A DNA stretch of 64,000 bases from Melampsora larici-populina 98AG31. Lineage: Eukaryota > Basidiomycota > Pucciniomycetes > Pucciniales > Melampsoraceae. A model generated the notes under the pieces. That model saw only the letters and a list, made by a program, of their open reading frames with translations, did not search any database and was not told the origin of the DNA. Positions 1 through 10,705 of the stretch are shown one piece after another; position 1 is the stretch's first letter; the number at the start of each line of letters is the position of its first letter. Location of the stretch: the NCBI RefSeq assembly GCF_000204055.1, contig NW_006768837.1, positions 236,866 through 300,865 on the forward strand. The letters run 5' to 3'. The position numbers were made by a program, and so were the translations under genes.

Positions 1-1690
1 CAAAAAAACGAGACCGATACATTTAAGAAAAAACCTCCTGATCACTCCCTCCTCCCTTTCCAATTTCGACTTCATCTCCGATCGGGCCTCTATGTTCAAA
101 TCACGACATCACCAGATTCACTTTGATTTTCGATTTAGTTTTATTTCAAAACAGCTAAGTACCCTGTTTTTTACTGCTCATCCTTTTATTAACTTGTTCA
201 TGATCTGTGTTGACTCCCTTTTTTTTTCTTTCTTTCACTCATCTCTTCTCTCTAGTTGTTTAGATTTCGATTTTCAGGACCTCTCGATCGCACTTCATCC
301 TCAAGCTCCAGCTCGATCTTCACACCATCGATTTACAATGTAAGTTCAATTTCTTTTCTCTCCTTCTACACTATCCCATCCTTGACTTTATGTATTTAGA
401 TTTTGATTTTGACATCATTTAAGTAAGTTTCTTTTCCCATTCACTTCTTTGTTTGTTCTCATACTGACTCCTTTACCTCCTTTCTTTGTTTTCATTAGTT
501 TTAACTTTGGACCTCAAAATCGAATTCCTATTTAGTTTCAATTTCGATTCTGATCTTTGATTTAGATCTTGATAAATATGTAAGTCTTTTCTCTCTTAAC
601 TTTCTTTCTACTATTCATCTTGCACAACACTGACACCACCCTCTTTCTCTATCTCAATTTAAACCCTCAAAATCGATCCTTCTATTAAGTTTTTCATTAG
701 TTTTAACTTCAGACCTCAAAATCGAATGTCTATTCTGTTTCCTTTTTTTTTCTATTCTTATTGTATCTGATGAATAGATTGATGGATTCAGTTTCGATTC
801 TGACCTTTGATCTTGATCTTCATTTAAGTAAGTTCTTTCATTTCTTTATCTTTGTTTGTTCTTGTTTACTAACTTTATCTTCTTTGTTTAAAATTTTGAT
901 TCCCTTTTCATTTCGCTTCTAGGTATCTATTTGATAAGTTGAAACAAAAGCTTCCATAGGACCCCTCTATCTCGATCACTACTCAACTCTAACCACCTTC
1001 ACTTCAATATCAATCAATTCAGTCTCTAACTACACCAACTCCATTTCGATCTCAGCCTGTTTCAACTACAATCTTCATAAACATTCAATTCAATTTCGAT
1101 CTTGAGCTCTGATCTATCTTGTAAGTCTTTTGTTACTTTCTCTTTCATCTTTGTCTATCTAGATTTTGATTTTGAGGTCTGTTCTTAACATTTTTCTCCA
1201 CTCTCTTACACAATAATGACAAGTTATATTGTTTCTTTATTTGTCTGTCATTCGATTTTGAACTTTGCATCAATTGTTTAAGATTAATTCATTTAAATTT
1301 GATTGTAGGCCTTCTTAATCAATTTTCAACTCTCTTGACTTCAATTTTAATTTCGACTTCTTGATCATTTAGGTAAGTTTTTTGTTCCTTCTATTCTGTT
1401 GCATCATTTAAACTGACTTCTCCACTTTCTCCTGACTTGCTTTAATGTTAGTTCATAGCTGCATAGATTCCAATTTCAATTCTTGACTTCTTTCTTGTAG
1501 ATCAACTGTTTGGGGATTGATTAATCTACTAGGTGAGTTTTCATTCTTGATTCATCAATTCTAATCTTATTTGTGTAACATCAATGTTGACATTTTCAAT
1601 TTTTGACCCTCTTTTTTTTTCCAAGGTATGTATGTATCTCATTTATTTATCTTTTTTGTATGTATTGTTTTTATTTGAACTTCTATGTCT
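1..1690 (+). repeat. Array of reiterated splice-donor-like units, CT-rich, non-coding
   Basis: No coding region is supportable here. The + strand repeats a pattern: a short stretch rich in TTCGATTCTGA or TTTGATCTTGA, then GTAAGT or GTGAGT, then a CT-rich tract. Donor-like sites fall near 341, 424, 581, 829, 1122, 1374 and 1534. Two longer stretches recur imperfectly, at about 496-580 and 691-830, both with 'agttttaactt..gacctcaaaatcgaat' followed later by 'tttcgattctga'. It could be a multi-intron 5' UTR or non-coding transcript with duplicated exon-intron units, or a decayed repeat. Nothing identifies a downstream coding gene. Confidence 0.4.
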
Positions 1691-1899
1691 GTATAAAATA
1701 TACCATTTTGAATGTAAGATTGATGTTCATTGAGAATAACAAGATCCATATAGTGATAATTTGAATTGAAATGATGATTTTGATTATTTGTCTTGAGTCC
1801 ACATGCCTTGATAAAAATTGAAGAGTGTGATTTATGGATCTTTTCTTTTTTCTGTTGTGAGTTGATCTAATGTAATAATAAAAAAAATGATATGAGATT

Positions 1900-3170
1900 A
1901 AGACGTGATCATAGGAATTGCTTTCCACAACGTGTGCGGAGGGAGAGGTATGTTGCCCAGTGTTTGGCGCACAGAACGGTGGGTACATCCTTGGCGTTGT
2001 GGCTGCCTGACCTCTAGTTTGTTGTCTAGGTTGCCAATAGGACTCCTGAGTTTATGTTGCTTGGCGCGTAAGGCGCCTCTCGGGCTGCTTGTGGGCCAAG
2101 GTGTGCCTGGTTTTGAGGTTTCCTTGTCTGATCAGTGGAATCTCGCAGACGCTGTCTGACCTGGACAACAGATCTTCTTGTAGGAGGTTGTATGGGCGGG
2201 CATTTGGCAGTCCCCTACCACTTGCCAGCGGGTGGTGGTCTCTCCTCTTGTACAATTCGAGGTGACTTAGAAGGGCTTCACCTTCTTGATACCTCCCCGC
2301 TGTGTATAGCAACTCGACTCAATCGTTTAGGTTGCAGACTCTTCCAGTGTCGTAGAATAATGCAACTCTTTTGTTGGTGTTAATCTTGCTGTGAGTATCT
2401 GTGGTGTATAAATGCATTTCTTGTCAGAACACTGATTTTCCTCCTCTTTTGTCGTGTTTGTGCCATCCACCCTTCAGCAGGGGTCATTGGATGTGTATCT
2501 CTCTTATTTGCTTTCCACCCACAACTTGGGATCATTGGACTTGTCACGGTCAGGCCCCCCAATCTGGGATCATGGGCGCACATCTCTCCCTTTGCTCCCT
2601 CTCCAGGATCATGAGCCTTCATCTCCCTGCAGCTCGGGTTTGGTTTCACAAGGTTTGGTATGAAGCAAGGATGTGGTGGTGAGGATTGACCGTGTGGTTT
2701 GGGTGGCAAGAGCGGAAATCAGGGGGAATGAAGTGAGTTAAAGGAATGCCTACCTGAGTTGAAATCATTGCTACGGGACTTTGTCTCTGAAGGGATAGAA
2801 CTGGTTCTGCTTCCCACTCGGCCTTTCCCCTTCCCAGAAGGGGGTTTCCAGGAATTCTGGTCGTCGTCGTCGGAACTGATTATTTGGCCTTGTAATAACA
2901 TTGCTGCGTTTCCAACAGTTGAGTCTCCCTTGTCTTTGACTAGAGGTTTGCCATCAAGATCGTCTTGCCCTGGTTTGTTTGTTGGCGGTCTTGTTGACGC
3001 CCTCCGTGTTTGCTCTAGAGGTGGTCCAGGAGGTTGGCCTAGTGCTACCGCCTTTGATCTTGTTAAAGTTATGTTGTCTGCTTGTTCTGCCGCTGCTCTC
3101 ACCGCATCTTCCATTTTTTGTTATGAGATTGATAAATTCTACTTGAATATGCTTCTTGTTGTATGATATA
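1900..3170. other. GC-richer segment with antisense gag-like reading frame
   Basis: This block is clearly richer in G+C than its flanks, suggesting an inserted and decayed element. The most gene-like part is on the minus strand, 3114 down to about 2757. It is a hydrophilic frame with Pro/Arg- and Asp-rich runs that ends at a good donor (AG|GTAGGC). The composition resembles the N-terminus of fungal LTR-retroelement Gag proteins, but I see no zinc knuckle, protease or RT and no clear terminal repeats. The other open frames here are short and overlapping. Treat it as an unclassified remnant. Confidence 0.25.
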
Positions 3171-3369
3171 CGTAGGGCAAAAAAGAAGAATCTTTCACAC
3201 AACCGTGTTGTGTGATCTGAGAGTGCTTGCGGTAATCTTCAGTTCGGAGACTGATGTGATCAGGGCAAGTGAAAATCCTCGCATGAGTTTCTCAGAATGT
3301 CCTAACATTCTTCTTGTGCGGGTTTCACAAGATCCCTGTCACAAATCCCGCAAGTCAATTGTGGACTAG

Positions 3370-5005
3370 AGAACCACCTGTGATATGGTGGTTCTTGACA
3401 AGAAAAGATGACTTACAAGATCATCATTCTATTGATCAAAAACACTTACCATCCATTCACAACTAACACAAACCTTAACCAATTTCAAAACTCTACTAAT
3501 CCCTATATTACTTTCATGACTTCCAAATTGTACTGATACTGGATATATAATTAATCCAATTTAAACATACTGTTATTCAAATGGCATTCAAAGTCTGAAA
3601 ATAATAAACATGAATTGATTTCAGTTGTAATCTAATCAAAATCTTAATTGATATGATGGTTTTGGTAATCTTTCTATTCACAATTTTGTCTTTTGCTTTG
3701 GTCTTGAATTTTCAATGATGAAATCATATGTTTTTGACTTTTTTCTTGAATTCTTGGATCTTTGGATTTGATTTTCAATGTTTCTGGTGTATTGATAATT
3801 TCCATTCCAGTTTCTTCAAAAACTAACCAGTATGAGAGCCAAAAAATTAGCTAGAAAAAACCAAGGAAAAAAGGAAAAGATTGGTTCAAAAAACATTACA
3901 TTTTTTTCTCTTTCAAAGCAAGTCTCAAACCAGTTTTCACTTCCTAAAATCACTTCAAGATTCCCAAACCAGTTGCCATTTTCACATGGATCAGATGTAA
4001 ATTGAACAATAGGTTGCAATCCTTTTTCTTTGATAGATATATCAAATTCAATAGATTTAAAAATCATAAGTGCTAAAATCAGTTTAATATCTGATACTTG
4101 TGTTATTCTTCATTTTAATTTCTTTTCAATCATTTCAATTAACAAAGTTGAAAATTCAGCCTATGAGAGAAGACTTTAGATTCTTCCTTTAGTTTTTTTC
4201 TTGTTGAGGGTTTGGTATTGAATTTACCATTGAATCTAACTGCTTATATCCCTTCATATTCATTCAATTTTGTATATCCCTGCTTACAGAACTTTAATGT
4301 TTCTCTAGTCAATGAAATATATAATGATCAAAATACCATTGAGGCTATTCAAAAACAACAAACGAGTTAAATGAATAAGACATCAAACCAATTCAAGAGG
4401 TTGACATTTACCTTGTCTAGTTGATTTGCAGATCCTTGACTATCAAAATGATACCTCAATATAAGTTCAATAGGGTCACCGTCTACCATAGCTTTGATTG
4501 TAATTCAATTAGATAAGGGGAAAAAATCATTCTCTAATCCAAGTTGATTGGTATACAAGATGATAAATTAATCACTTCTTGAAGATTTTCCAATCTACAC
4601 ATACACAAACAAAAACAAAACATATGTCTGTAATTGAGTGAGTTTGAGAAGAAGGAAGAGAAATTGAATGACTTGGTTTGGAATTGACAAATTGTTTAAA
4701 ATGATTTGAACATTCAAGTTGATTTTGGATGAGTTGGGTTTATGAAACTTCTACTGATAATCCCCATTGAACTTCTTCTTCAAATGCTAAGATTGAATCA
4801 CTTGACAAAAAAATCAAAATAAGTATATTTTCAATTGGCTACACAAAAGAAAAGTAAGAAAGGTTTTTTTGGATTATTATCTTGAAGCAATTTATATTGT
4901 GATTTGGATTGAATTCATTACAAATTTTTGGAGCAAATCTAATATATCATTGATATTTCAGTTAAACTATATTCAAATTCAATAAATTTGAAAGCTCTAT
5001 ATTTG
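3370..5005. other. AT-rich intergenic DNA, nothing recognised
   Basis: AT-rich, without long open frames, tRNA-like folds or clear repeats. The 83-codon minus-strand frame at 3816-4067 has no recognisable family and looks like a chance frame. Confidence 0.5.
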
Positions 5006-5171
5006 TGGGATACAAAGTAAAAACTGGGAGTTTTTTCCCGGTTTCCCAGTTTCTCAAATACAGCCAAAAACAAAAACTGGAAAACTGGGAGAACGTGGGA
5101 AAGTCCCAAACACAGCCAAAAACAAAAACAGGGAAACTGCGAAAAAAACCCAGTTTCTACTTTGTATCCCA
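5006..5171. mobile_element. 166-bp MITE with long terminal inverted repeats
   Basis: The two ends are inverted copies of each other for roughly 40 bp. Both begin TGGGATACAAAGTA and continue with AAACTGGG and GTTTCCC blocks with a few mismatches. The interior also holds two direct copies of an 'acagccaaaaacaaaaac' motif. No transposase is present, so it is a non-autonomous foldback or MITE copy. I could not fix a target-site duplication, so the superfamily is open. Confidence 0.75.
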
Positions 5172-6180
5172 TAATTGTTTAAAAAGCTCAAGCAGATGAT
5201 TTATAACATTTTCAATATTTTCATCATCAGGTTTTGTGATTCTTAGAATTGTTTCTTCCTGGGTTTGGATATTTAATGATAAATGATGCCATATCTTAAG
5301 TTTTGGAGGTGGTTTAACCATTTAATCCGGGTGGCTGATGTGTTGGTTAATGTCTTTGATGTAGAGTTTTGGGGTTGATCTATGAAATTGTATTCTTGTT
5401 TAGGATAACTTTCATGGGTTATTTTGTTTTTTGTTTTTAGGTTTTGGAGAGATCATTTACTTGAATCTGTCAAATTGATTTGATCTGATTGAGAGTAACA
5501 TGATGGTCCATGGATTGAGTTGATCTAAAAATGATCTAACATCCACAAGTACGAGTACAGGTCTACTCCATAACTGATTCAGTTGGATCTGATTTCAGTT
5601 TGGATGGTGTGGTACCAGGTAGAAATGAAGCTTGAAAGACATCAGATCAATGAAATGTTCCATCAATATCGGAGTAAGATTGAAATAGGACTTAGTTGCC
5701 ATTCTTGATTGTGATGATGATGATGATGATCATTGTCCAGTTCAATCATTGAAAATTCCAGTTTCTGGGTCACATAATCCATCAAATTCTCAATCAACCA
5801 ATCTAGATATTGTTGGATCATGGTAGATTTAATAGATTTTGATATGTAACACAAGGTCACAGGAAGCTTTTCTGTTCTTTGGTCTAAGGTTTATCAAATC
5901 AAAAGCTTTATAAGCAACATGAGAGAGTCTCAGAGTTAGGTTGAAACTTACTTGTAGCAGCAATTAATCTTTGGGTCCAGTGGGTTGAATCAGATGAAAA
6001 GCTTTCTTCTCCAAGTGCATTAGCCACAAAAATGAGCGATTAAATTGTAAGATCATGGATATGTACACGTCCCCACACCTAGGATCCGTAATCATTGGGT
6101 TCGCGACAGGCCCTGGCCCCACCACTGCAGAACTTGAATGATTACGTAAACCACTTGGAGGGCACTGTACACTGAATCGG
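5172..6180. other. Intergenic DNA with a short GAT microsatellite
   Basis: No supported gene. A short (gat)n run lies near 5711-5730. The C-rich sequence that starts near 6190 belongs to the next MITE. Confidence 0.45.
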
Positions 6181-6188
6181 GTTTTAAG

Positions 6189-6520
6189 TCAGCCTGAGCC
6201 CCGACCCAAAAAACACGGGTAATGGCCTACCCGCACCCCAAACCAATATTCAATAAGCCCCCCTGCACCCAAACCCTACCCCAAACCAATCAAAACCTGA
6301 CTCTCAGAAGCCCCCCCAACCCCTATTCCGAAGGCCTAAACCCCACGGGTCGCCGGGGATCCCCGCGTATAACATTGAGGGATTGAAGAATATGCCCCCC
6401 GCCCCCAAACCCTAAGGGCCCCCTGATGTATTGGAGTCCAAAAAAGACTGACCAAACCTGAACCCCGACGGTTTGGGGTTCGGGGAACCCTTGGGGCGTT
6501 GGTTTTGGGGCTCAGGCTGA
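6189..6520. mobile_element. hAT-type MITE, 8-bp target-site duplication
   Basis: Ends are perfect inverted repeats TCAGCCTGAGCCCC / GGGGCTCAGGCTGA, flanked on both sides by the same 8 bp, GTTTTAAG (6181-6188 and 6521-6528). An 8-bp duplication is characteristic of hAT transposition. The 332-bp interior is GC-rich, with runs of C on the + strand in the left part and runs of G near the right end, and codes for nothing. The right end has four GGGG runs within about 40 bp, a potential G-quadruplex. Mobilisation would require an hAT transposase supplied elsewhere. Confidence 0.85.
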
Positions 6521-6528
6521 GTTTTAAG

Positions 6529-7890
6529 AGACTCACCAAGATGGGCCAAACAATTGTACATTCTCTCCTTGAGTCGACTCTTTTGGTGATCTGATTCACT
6601 TGTATTCATGATCTTGTTGGCAATCATCTTGAGCTGTTTTCCCAATGCTTCTTGTTCAAATGATACCTGTCTGAATCAACAACCTCAATGAACATAAAAT
6701 GGAAGTCCAAGAAAGATAGTACAGATCAATACAAGGGAAGTTGTAAATCCAGGTGAGACCAAAGTCTTGAGAGGACATCTAATCCATTGTGAAATGCATA
6801 GATAACAACTCAGATCATGTCAACCTAGCAGGTAATCAAGACTACCGCTTAGATTAACATAACCACATTTTTACATTAACAAATAAAAAAAACCAAAAAA
6901 TTAAAACAAGTATGAAACAAAGTTATGAGAAACATGTTTCATACTCAACACAACTCACACTCGAGTATCAAGAGTGAAACACAATTAAAAACCCTTAGGA
7001 ACAACAAAACTGCTAAAACAACTAGAAACAAAAAGGAACCTACATTCCTGAACCAGACGCTTAGAAACATAACCGGCCCAGGAATAGAACCCTGTTATGA
7101 TGACATAAAATTAAATTAAACAAGGTACAACGTAGACCTAGTTACGGCTAGTTAAAAGACCCTGACCAGCCAAGACAGGGTACAAATCTGAAGTTTAGCG
7201 ATATCAACCAGCAGAATAATATCTAAATCCAAGGATATATAAACTGGCCTAAACTCGCACCAAGAACGAAGATTATCTCATTTTTTTACCCAACACAACT
7301 ATAACAAACTTTTGTAGAAACTAAAAGCTTCGAATACAAATTTTACTCTTAGAAACCACCAGCCAAATTACTTTTAGAATTGGACATATCAAGCTCTCTG
7401 CTGTATACTTCCTATCTTTCTGACCACTGTGGTTTTTGTTTAAAACTCTCTTCTTTGCTCTACTTTTCTTGAAACTCGCTAGCTTGTGTTAAAGATAAAA
7501 CTCGATAGATCCATCAAAGCTCATAACCGACCAGTCCAACATAATTCTCAGATCCATACTTAAGAAATAACAAAGCTAGACTTCTGCTTTTCAAAAGTAT
7601 AGTAGAATTTAGATCACCCTGAGATAGGCGTGCTTAAACTCACCCATCTGTAGAAGACTATTGAACAAAGGATCACATTTTATTCAGTAAGTGCCTATTG
7701 TTAAAGATATTCTCACCGAAGAAGAACTAACAATATCTCTTTGGCTCGAATTTATTTCAGTACTTTGTAAAGATACTTGTTACTGTAACAAAGCCGACCC
7801 AGATAAGATCATTATCTAGTAAGTTCATTCAGTTTAAAGTCTATAAGTTACCAATTCTTTAGACTCAGGCTGACAGATCAAATGGTCTGG
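6529..7890. other. AT-rich intergenic DNA, nothing recognised
   Basis: No supported gene, RNA or repeat. The open frames are short and lack family features. Confidence 0.4.
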
Positions 7891-7898
7891 CAGGTATT

Positions 7899-8220
7899 CA
7901 AGGTGTGCTCCGGAACCGAAGATTCAATGGATATCCGTTGGAGCATCTGTCGGATCCGGATGTTGGAAAGGGTTTTGAAACCATCCGGTGGCCGCATAAT
8001 CTGGCGGTTTGGTTGTCGGAATGGCCTGAACACGCCGGATACCGCAGCTTACACGTGTTGTCAGGGACCCGGACTGGGTTTTTTGGCCAGATATCCATCG
8101 GATCATCTGACGGATCCGGATGCCGGAAAGGCCTTTGACATCATCCGGTGGCCGGATAATCCGGCGGTTTGGTTGTCAGAATGGCTTGAACACGCCGGAT
8201 ACCAGACAGAGCACACCTTG
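7899..8220. mobile_element. CCGG-rich inverted-repeat element with internal 160-bp tandem repeat
   Basis: A 322-bp GC-rich island in AT-rich DNA. Its ends are perfect 12-bp inverted repeats, CAAGGTGTGCTC and GAGCACACCTTG. Inside, a unit containing ATATCC, GGATCCGGATG, CATCCGGTGGCCG, GGTTTGGTTGTC and CACGCCGGATACC occurs twice, about 160 bp apart. No protein is encoded with confidence; the open frame through it follows the repeat. A related copy in opposite orientation lies 330 bp downstream. The superfamily is unknown. Confidence 0.7.
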
Positions 8221-8551
8221 AGCGGGTATCAGAGTGGTGGATGGTATGAAGAATTGGGATGCCGAAAGAACTACAAATATGGGGTGAGACACGTGAAATT
8301 CAAGATAAAACCGGGGAGCCTGTAAGCCTCCAATTTTGGAGTACTGATTGGAAGTTTAATTGGGTTTTGCCGCGGAAAGCGGTTTCCCTTTAACATCAAT
8401 GATGATGATGAATGATGATGATGAAATGATGATCCCTTTGGTCTTGAGTCTGAGACTTGATGACATCATGATTTAAGTTTTAAGTCTCAAAATTGTTCTT
8501 GACCACTTTGTTTGATTCTTCTCTTCTCTTCTCTTCTTAGCCTCATCAATT

Positions 8552-8885
8552 CAAGATGTGCTCCGGCCGGTATCCGGCGGCTTCAGGCCATTCCGACGAC
8601 CGAACCGACGGATATTTTGTTTTATCTGCACCGATTGGATAAAATCCGATCGGTTTTTTTCCAAAAACTCCTCATCCGACACTCAAACCGGTACACCGGT
8701 TACACCGGATTTCCGCCGGATAGCCGGAGTATCCGGTGTATATCTGGCGTTATTTTCCCCTCCCCTCATTCCAAATACCAAACCAGCCGGATTACCCGGC
8801 CACCGGACAATCTTGAAGGCCTTTCCGGCATTCGGATCCGACAGAGCATCCGTCGGATATCCGGCCAGAACCCGGGTCCGGGTCT
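8552..8885. mobile_element. Second CCGG-rich element, inverted relative to the 7.9-kb copy
   Basis: It starts CAAGATGTGCTCCGG, matching the end of the 7899-8220 element. Its two arms (about 8565-8625 and 8800-8885) are reverse-complement matches to the unit of that element: a GGTATCCGGC...CCATTCCGAC block and a GGCCACCGGA...GGATATCCGGCC block. The middle is different sequence. The right boundary is not defined. It ends about 90 bp before the start codon of the gene at 8977 and so lies in that gene's promoter or 5' leader. Confidence 0.6.
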
Positions 8886-8976
8886 CATCTCGATCATCAA
8901 TAAATCAGACTCTTTACCAAATCCATCTCATCATCATCTTTCATCCAACCAGTTCACTAAACTCATCTTCACAACA

Positions 8977-9387
8977 ATGACTCATGGAGATATCATGGCA
9001 AACGGTTTCATGTTCTGTGCCAGACACGGTCAAGAGCTCTGTCATCGTTGTTGCGTCGATCACAGATTATGTAATACTGTCTCGATCGAGAAGGAACTAG
9101 CGGCGCTTTTGGAATCTAGAGGTGATGACCCAGATATTGATGCAGATGTAAGCTAAAAAAATTAAAACTAGAAATCTATCGAATTGAAGATCAAATCGAT
9201 ACACAAAAAAACTAATTCTTTTTTTGATTTTTTATAGGATAGACCATCGATTGATCTTTTCGCATACGCTCTTTTTCCTTTGGGTGACCCTTGGGATCCA
9301 GATGATGATATTCCTTGCTGTGACCATACCGAAGCTGATTGTAAGATCTGCTTCGACTGGGTTAAGATTGTGGGAAATGTCATTTGA
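8977..9387 (+). CDS. Small Cys/His-rich protein, two exons, function unknown
   Basis: The ATG at 8977 opens exon 1 (8977-9147). It ends at GTAAGC, and exon 2 (9238-9387) begins after TTTATAG; the frame is kept and the product is about 106 aa. Exon 1 carries a Cys/His cluster (FCARHGQELCHRCCVDHRLC). Exon 2 carries a second one (CCDHTEADCKICFDW). The spacing suggests metal binding, in the manner of small fungal zinc-ribbon or MYND-like domains, but I do not recognise the family. There is no signal peptide, and the region between the clusters is acidic. An open frame upstream into the CCGG-rich element runs in phase, so a longer N-terminus is possible, but that part is repeat-derived. Splice signals are good; function is not inferred. 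Confidence 0.6.
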
Positions 9388-10364
9388 AATCTGTAAGTGT
9401 TCTTAAAAACATGATCGTATTAGATCTTAATATTGACATATTTCACTCTTCAAATCTTAGACACCTCGAATTCTGATTGGAATTCCAGACGCGTATTGTT
9501 GGACCCTGATTACTCTCTGTGATACGATTGCGCGTTTAGATTCGAATTTTCAAAAGGTTGATGGTAGAAAATATATTTACATTGTGAATATGAATATTTC
9601 TTTCTCACACGAATTGGTCTAGATCTTGGAGTGATATCATGTCTTATCATGTACTAGTCGATTCACGAGAAATGATGCAAGACTTTATGTAAACATAAAA
9701 GATTAATGTTCATCATGAATACTAGTGAGAGTAAAGCTTCTCGGTCATAATTTTCAAGAACCTCTTGATTACCACATCTTTCTATTTTGAATAAATTCAT
9801 TCAGCGTGATCTTGAAGTCGTGTGTGAACTTGTTATGATATCCTGATTCCTCCCACATCCAAGCCCAATCAATGTCACACTAAAAGCTAAGCAAAGCAAA
9901 GAACAAACTCAATCGAGTGACTTTGTCAAATCAGAAATACCTTTGCGCGCCGCCTCTATCAATCATATTCACATGACGAAATGACTCTTCTACATAACTC
10001 TATGTAGACTTCGACTCGACGCTGCACCAGTGACCTATGCCAAGATATATCGGGGAGAAAATTAATTTAGCACAATTGTACAGCCGTTCCCGAAAAGGTT
10101 GCTTTTTAAAATAATTTTTTTGGGCAGTTGAGGGCTGCTAGGGTTGTATTTTACCTAGTATTGCCCATGACAAACCTGATAAGTGACAAAAGGACTAGAA
10201 GGGCTAGTGTTAGTTTTGGTCTAGCAAAACAAACAACAATTGTGACAAAAGAAAAGCTAACAACTATCAGGTAATAGACAACTTTTATATGAAACATGTC
10301 TCATGTGGTGTTACAACTATGAGTATGACGCAGTCAGAATAACAGAACCCAGACTAGACAACAA
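9388..10364. other. Intergenic DNA, possible remains of a copia 3' LTR
   Basis: No gene seen. On the minus strand a purine-rich tract ending in GGGGGGG sits just before TGTTATGGCTAG at about 10704. That is where the 3' LTR of the copia relic to the right should begin, so part of 10.0-10.7 kb may be that LTR. I cannot place its other end, and no matching 5' LTR is visible. Confidence 0.3.
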
Positions 10365-10624
10365 TTATGGTATGTAAATATTGTTCTGGAGATTTCCAGA
10401 ATGTTTTTCCCAGAATGCCAGAACCCTTCTGGTGTTCTGGAAAACTATATCTCTGTGAACAAGGTTTCACTTTGTGTCGCAGTCATGTACTCAGGATTCT
10501 GGTATTCTGGACTGCTGGGGCGTTCAAACTTCCAGAACACCAGAATGCCAGATACCAATTTTTCTTTCTGATGATCTGGGAAAAATCTTCTGGAAATTTC
10601 CATAACAATATTTGTATACCATAA
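10365..10624. mobile_element. 260-bp MITE built from TTCTGG/CCAGAA motifs
   Basis: The ends are inverted repeats beginning TTATGGTAT, followed by AAATATTGTT, with imperfect complementarity continuing about 60 bp through TTTCCAGAA and TTTTTCCCAGA blocks. TTCTGG or its complement CCAGAA recurs about a dozen times inside. No transposase and no clear target duplication. It seems to lie within the 3' LTR of the copia relic, so it would be the younger insertion. Confidence 0.7.
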
Positions 10625-10705
10625 ATGTTTGTAAACAATCCCTTTTGGTCAAAACCAAAAGAAGGTGAGTAAAAGGCTTGGCGCCTTGTCAGCACTAGCC
10701 ATAAC

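Noticed and set aside
1683..3369. Possible complete LTR element in the GC-richer segment
   Set aside because: No pair of direct terminal repeats, primer site or pol motif could be found by eye; only a weak gag-like frame remains.
4939..5199. Overlapping ORFs on both strands at 5.0-5.2 kb
   Set aside because: Mirror-image frames created by the inverted repeats of the 166-bp MITE.
7882..8325. 147-codon ORF at 7.9-8.3 kb
   Set aside because: Its sequence follows the CCGG-rich repeat and duplicates with its 160-bp unit; no independent sign of a protein.
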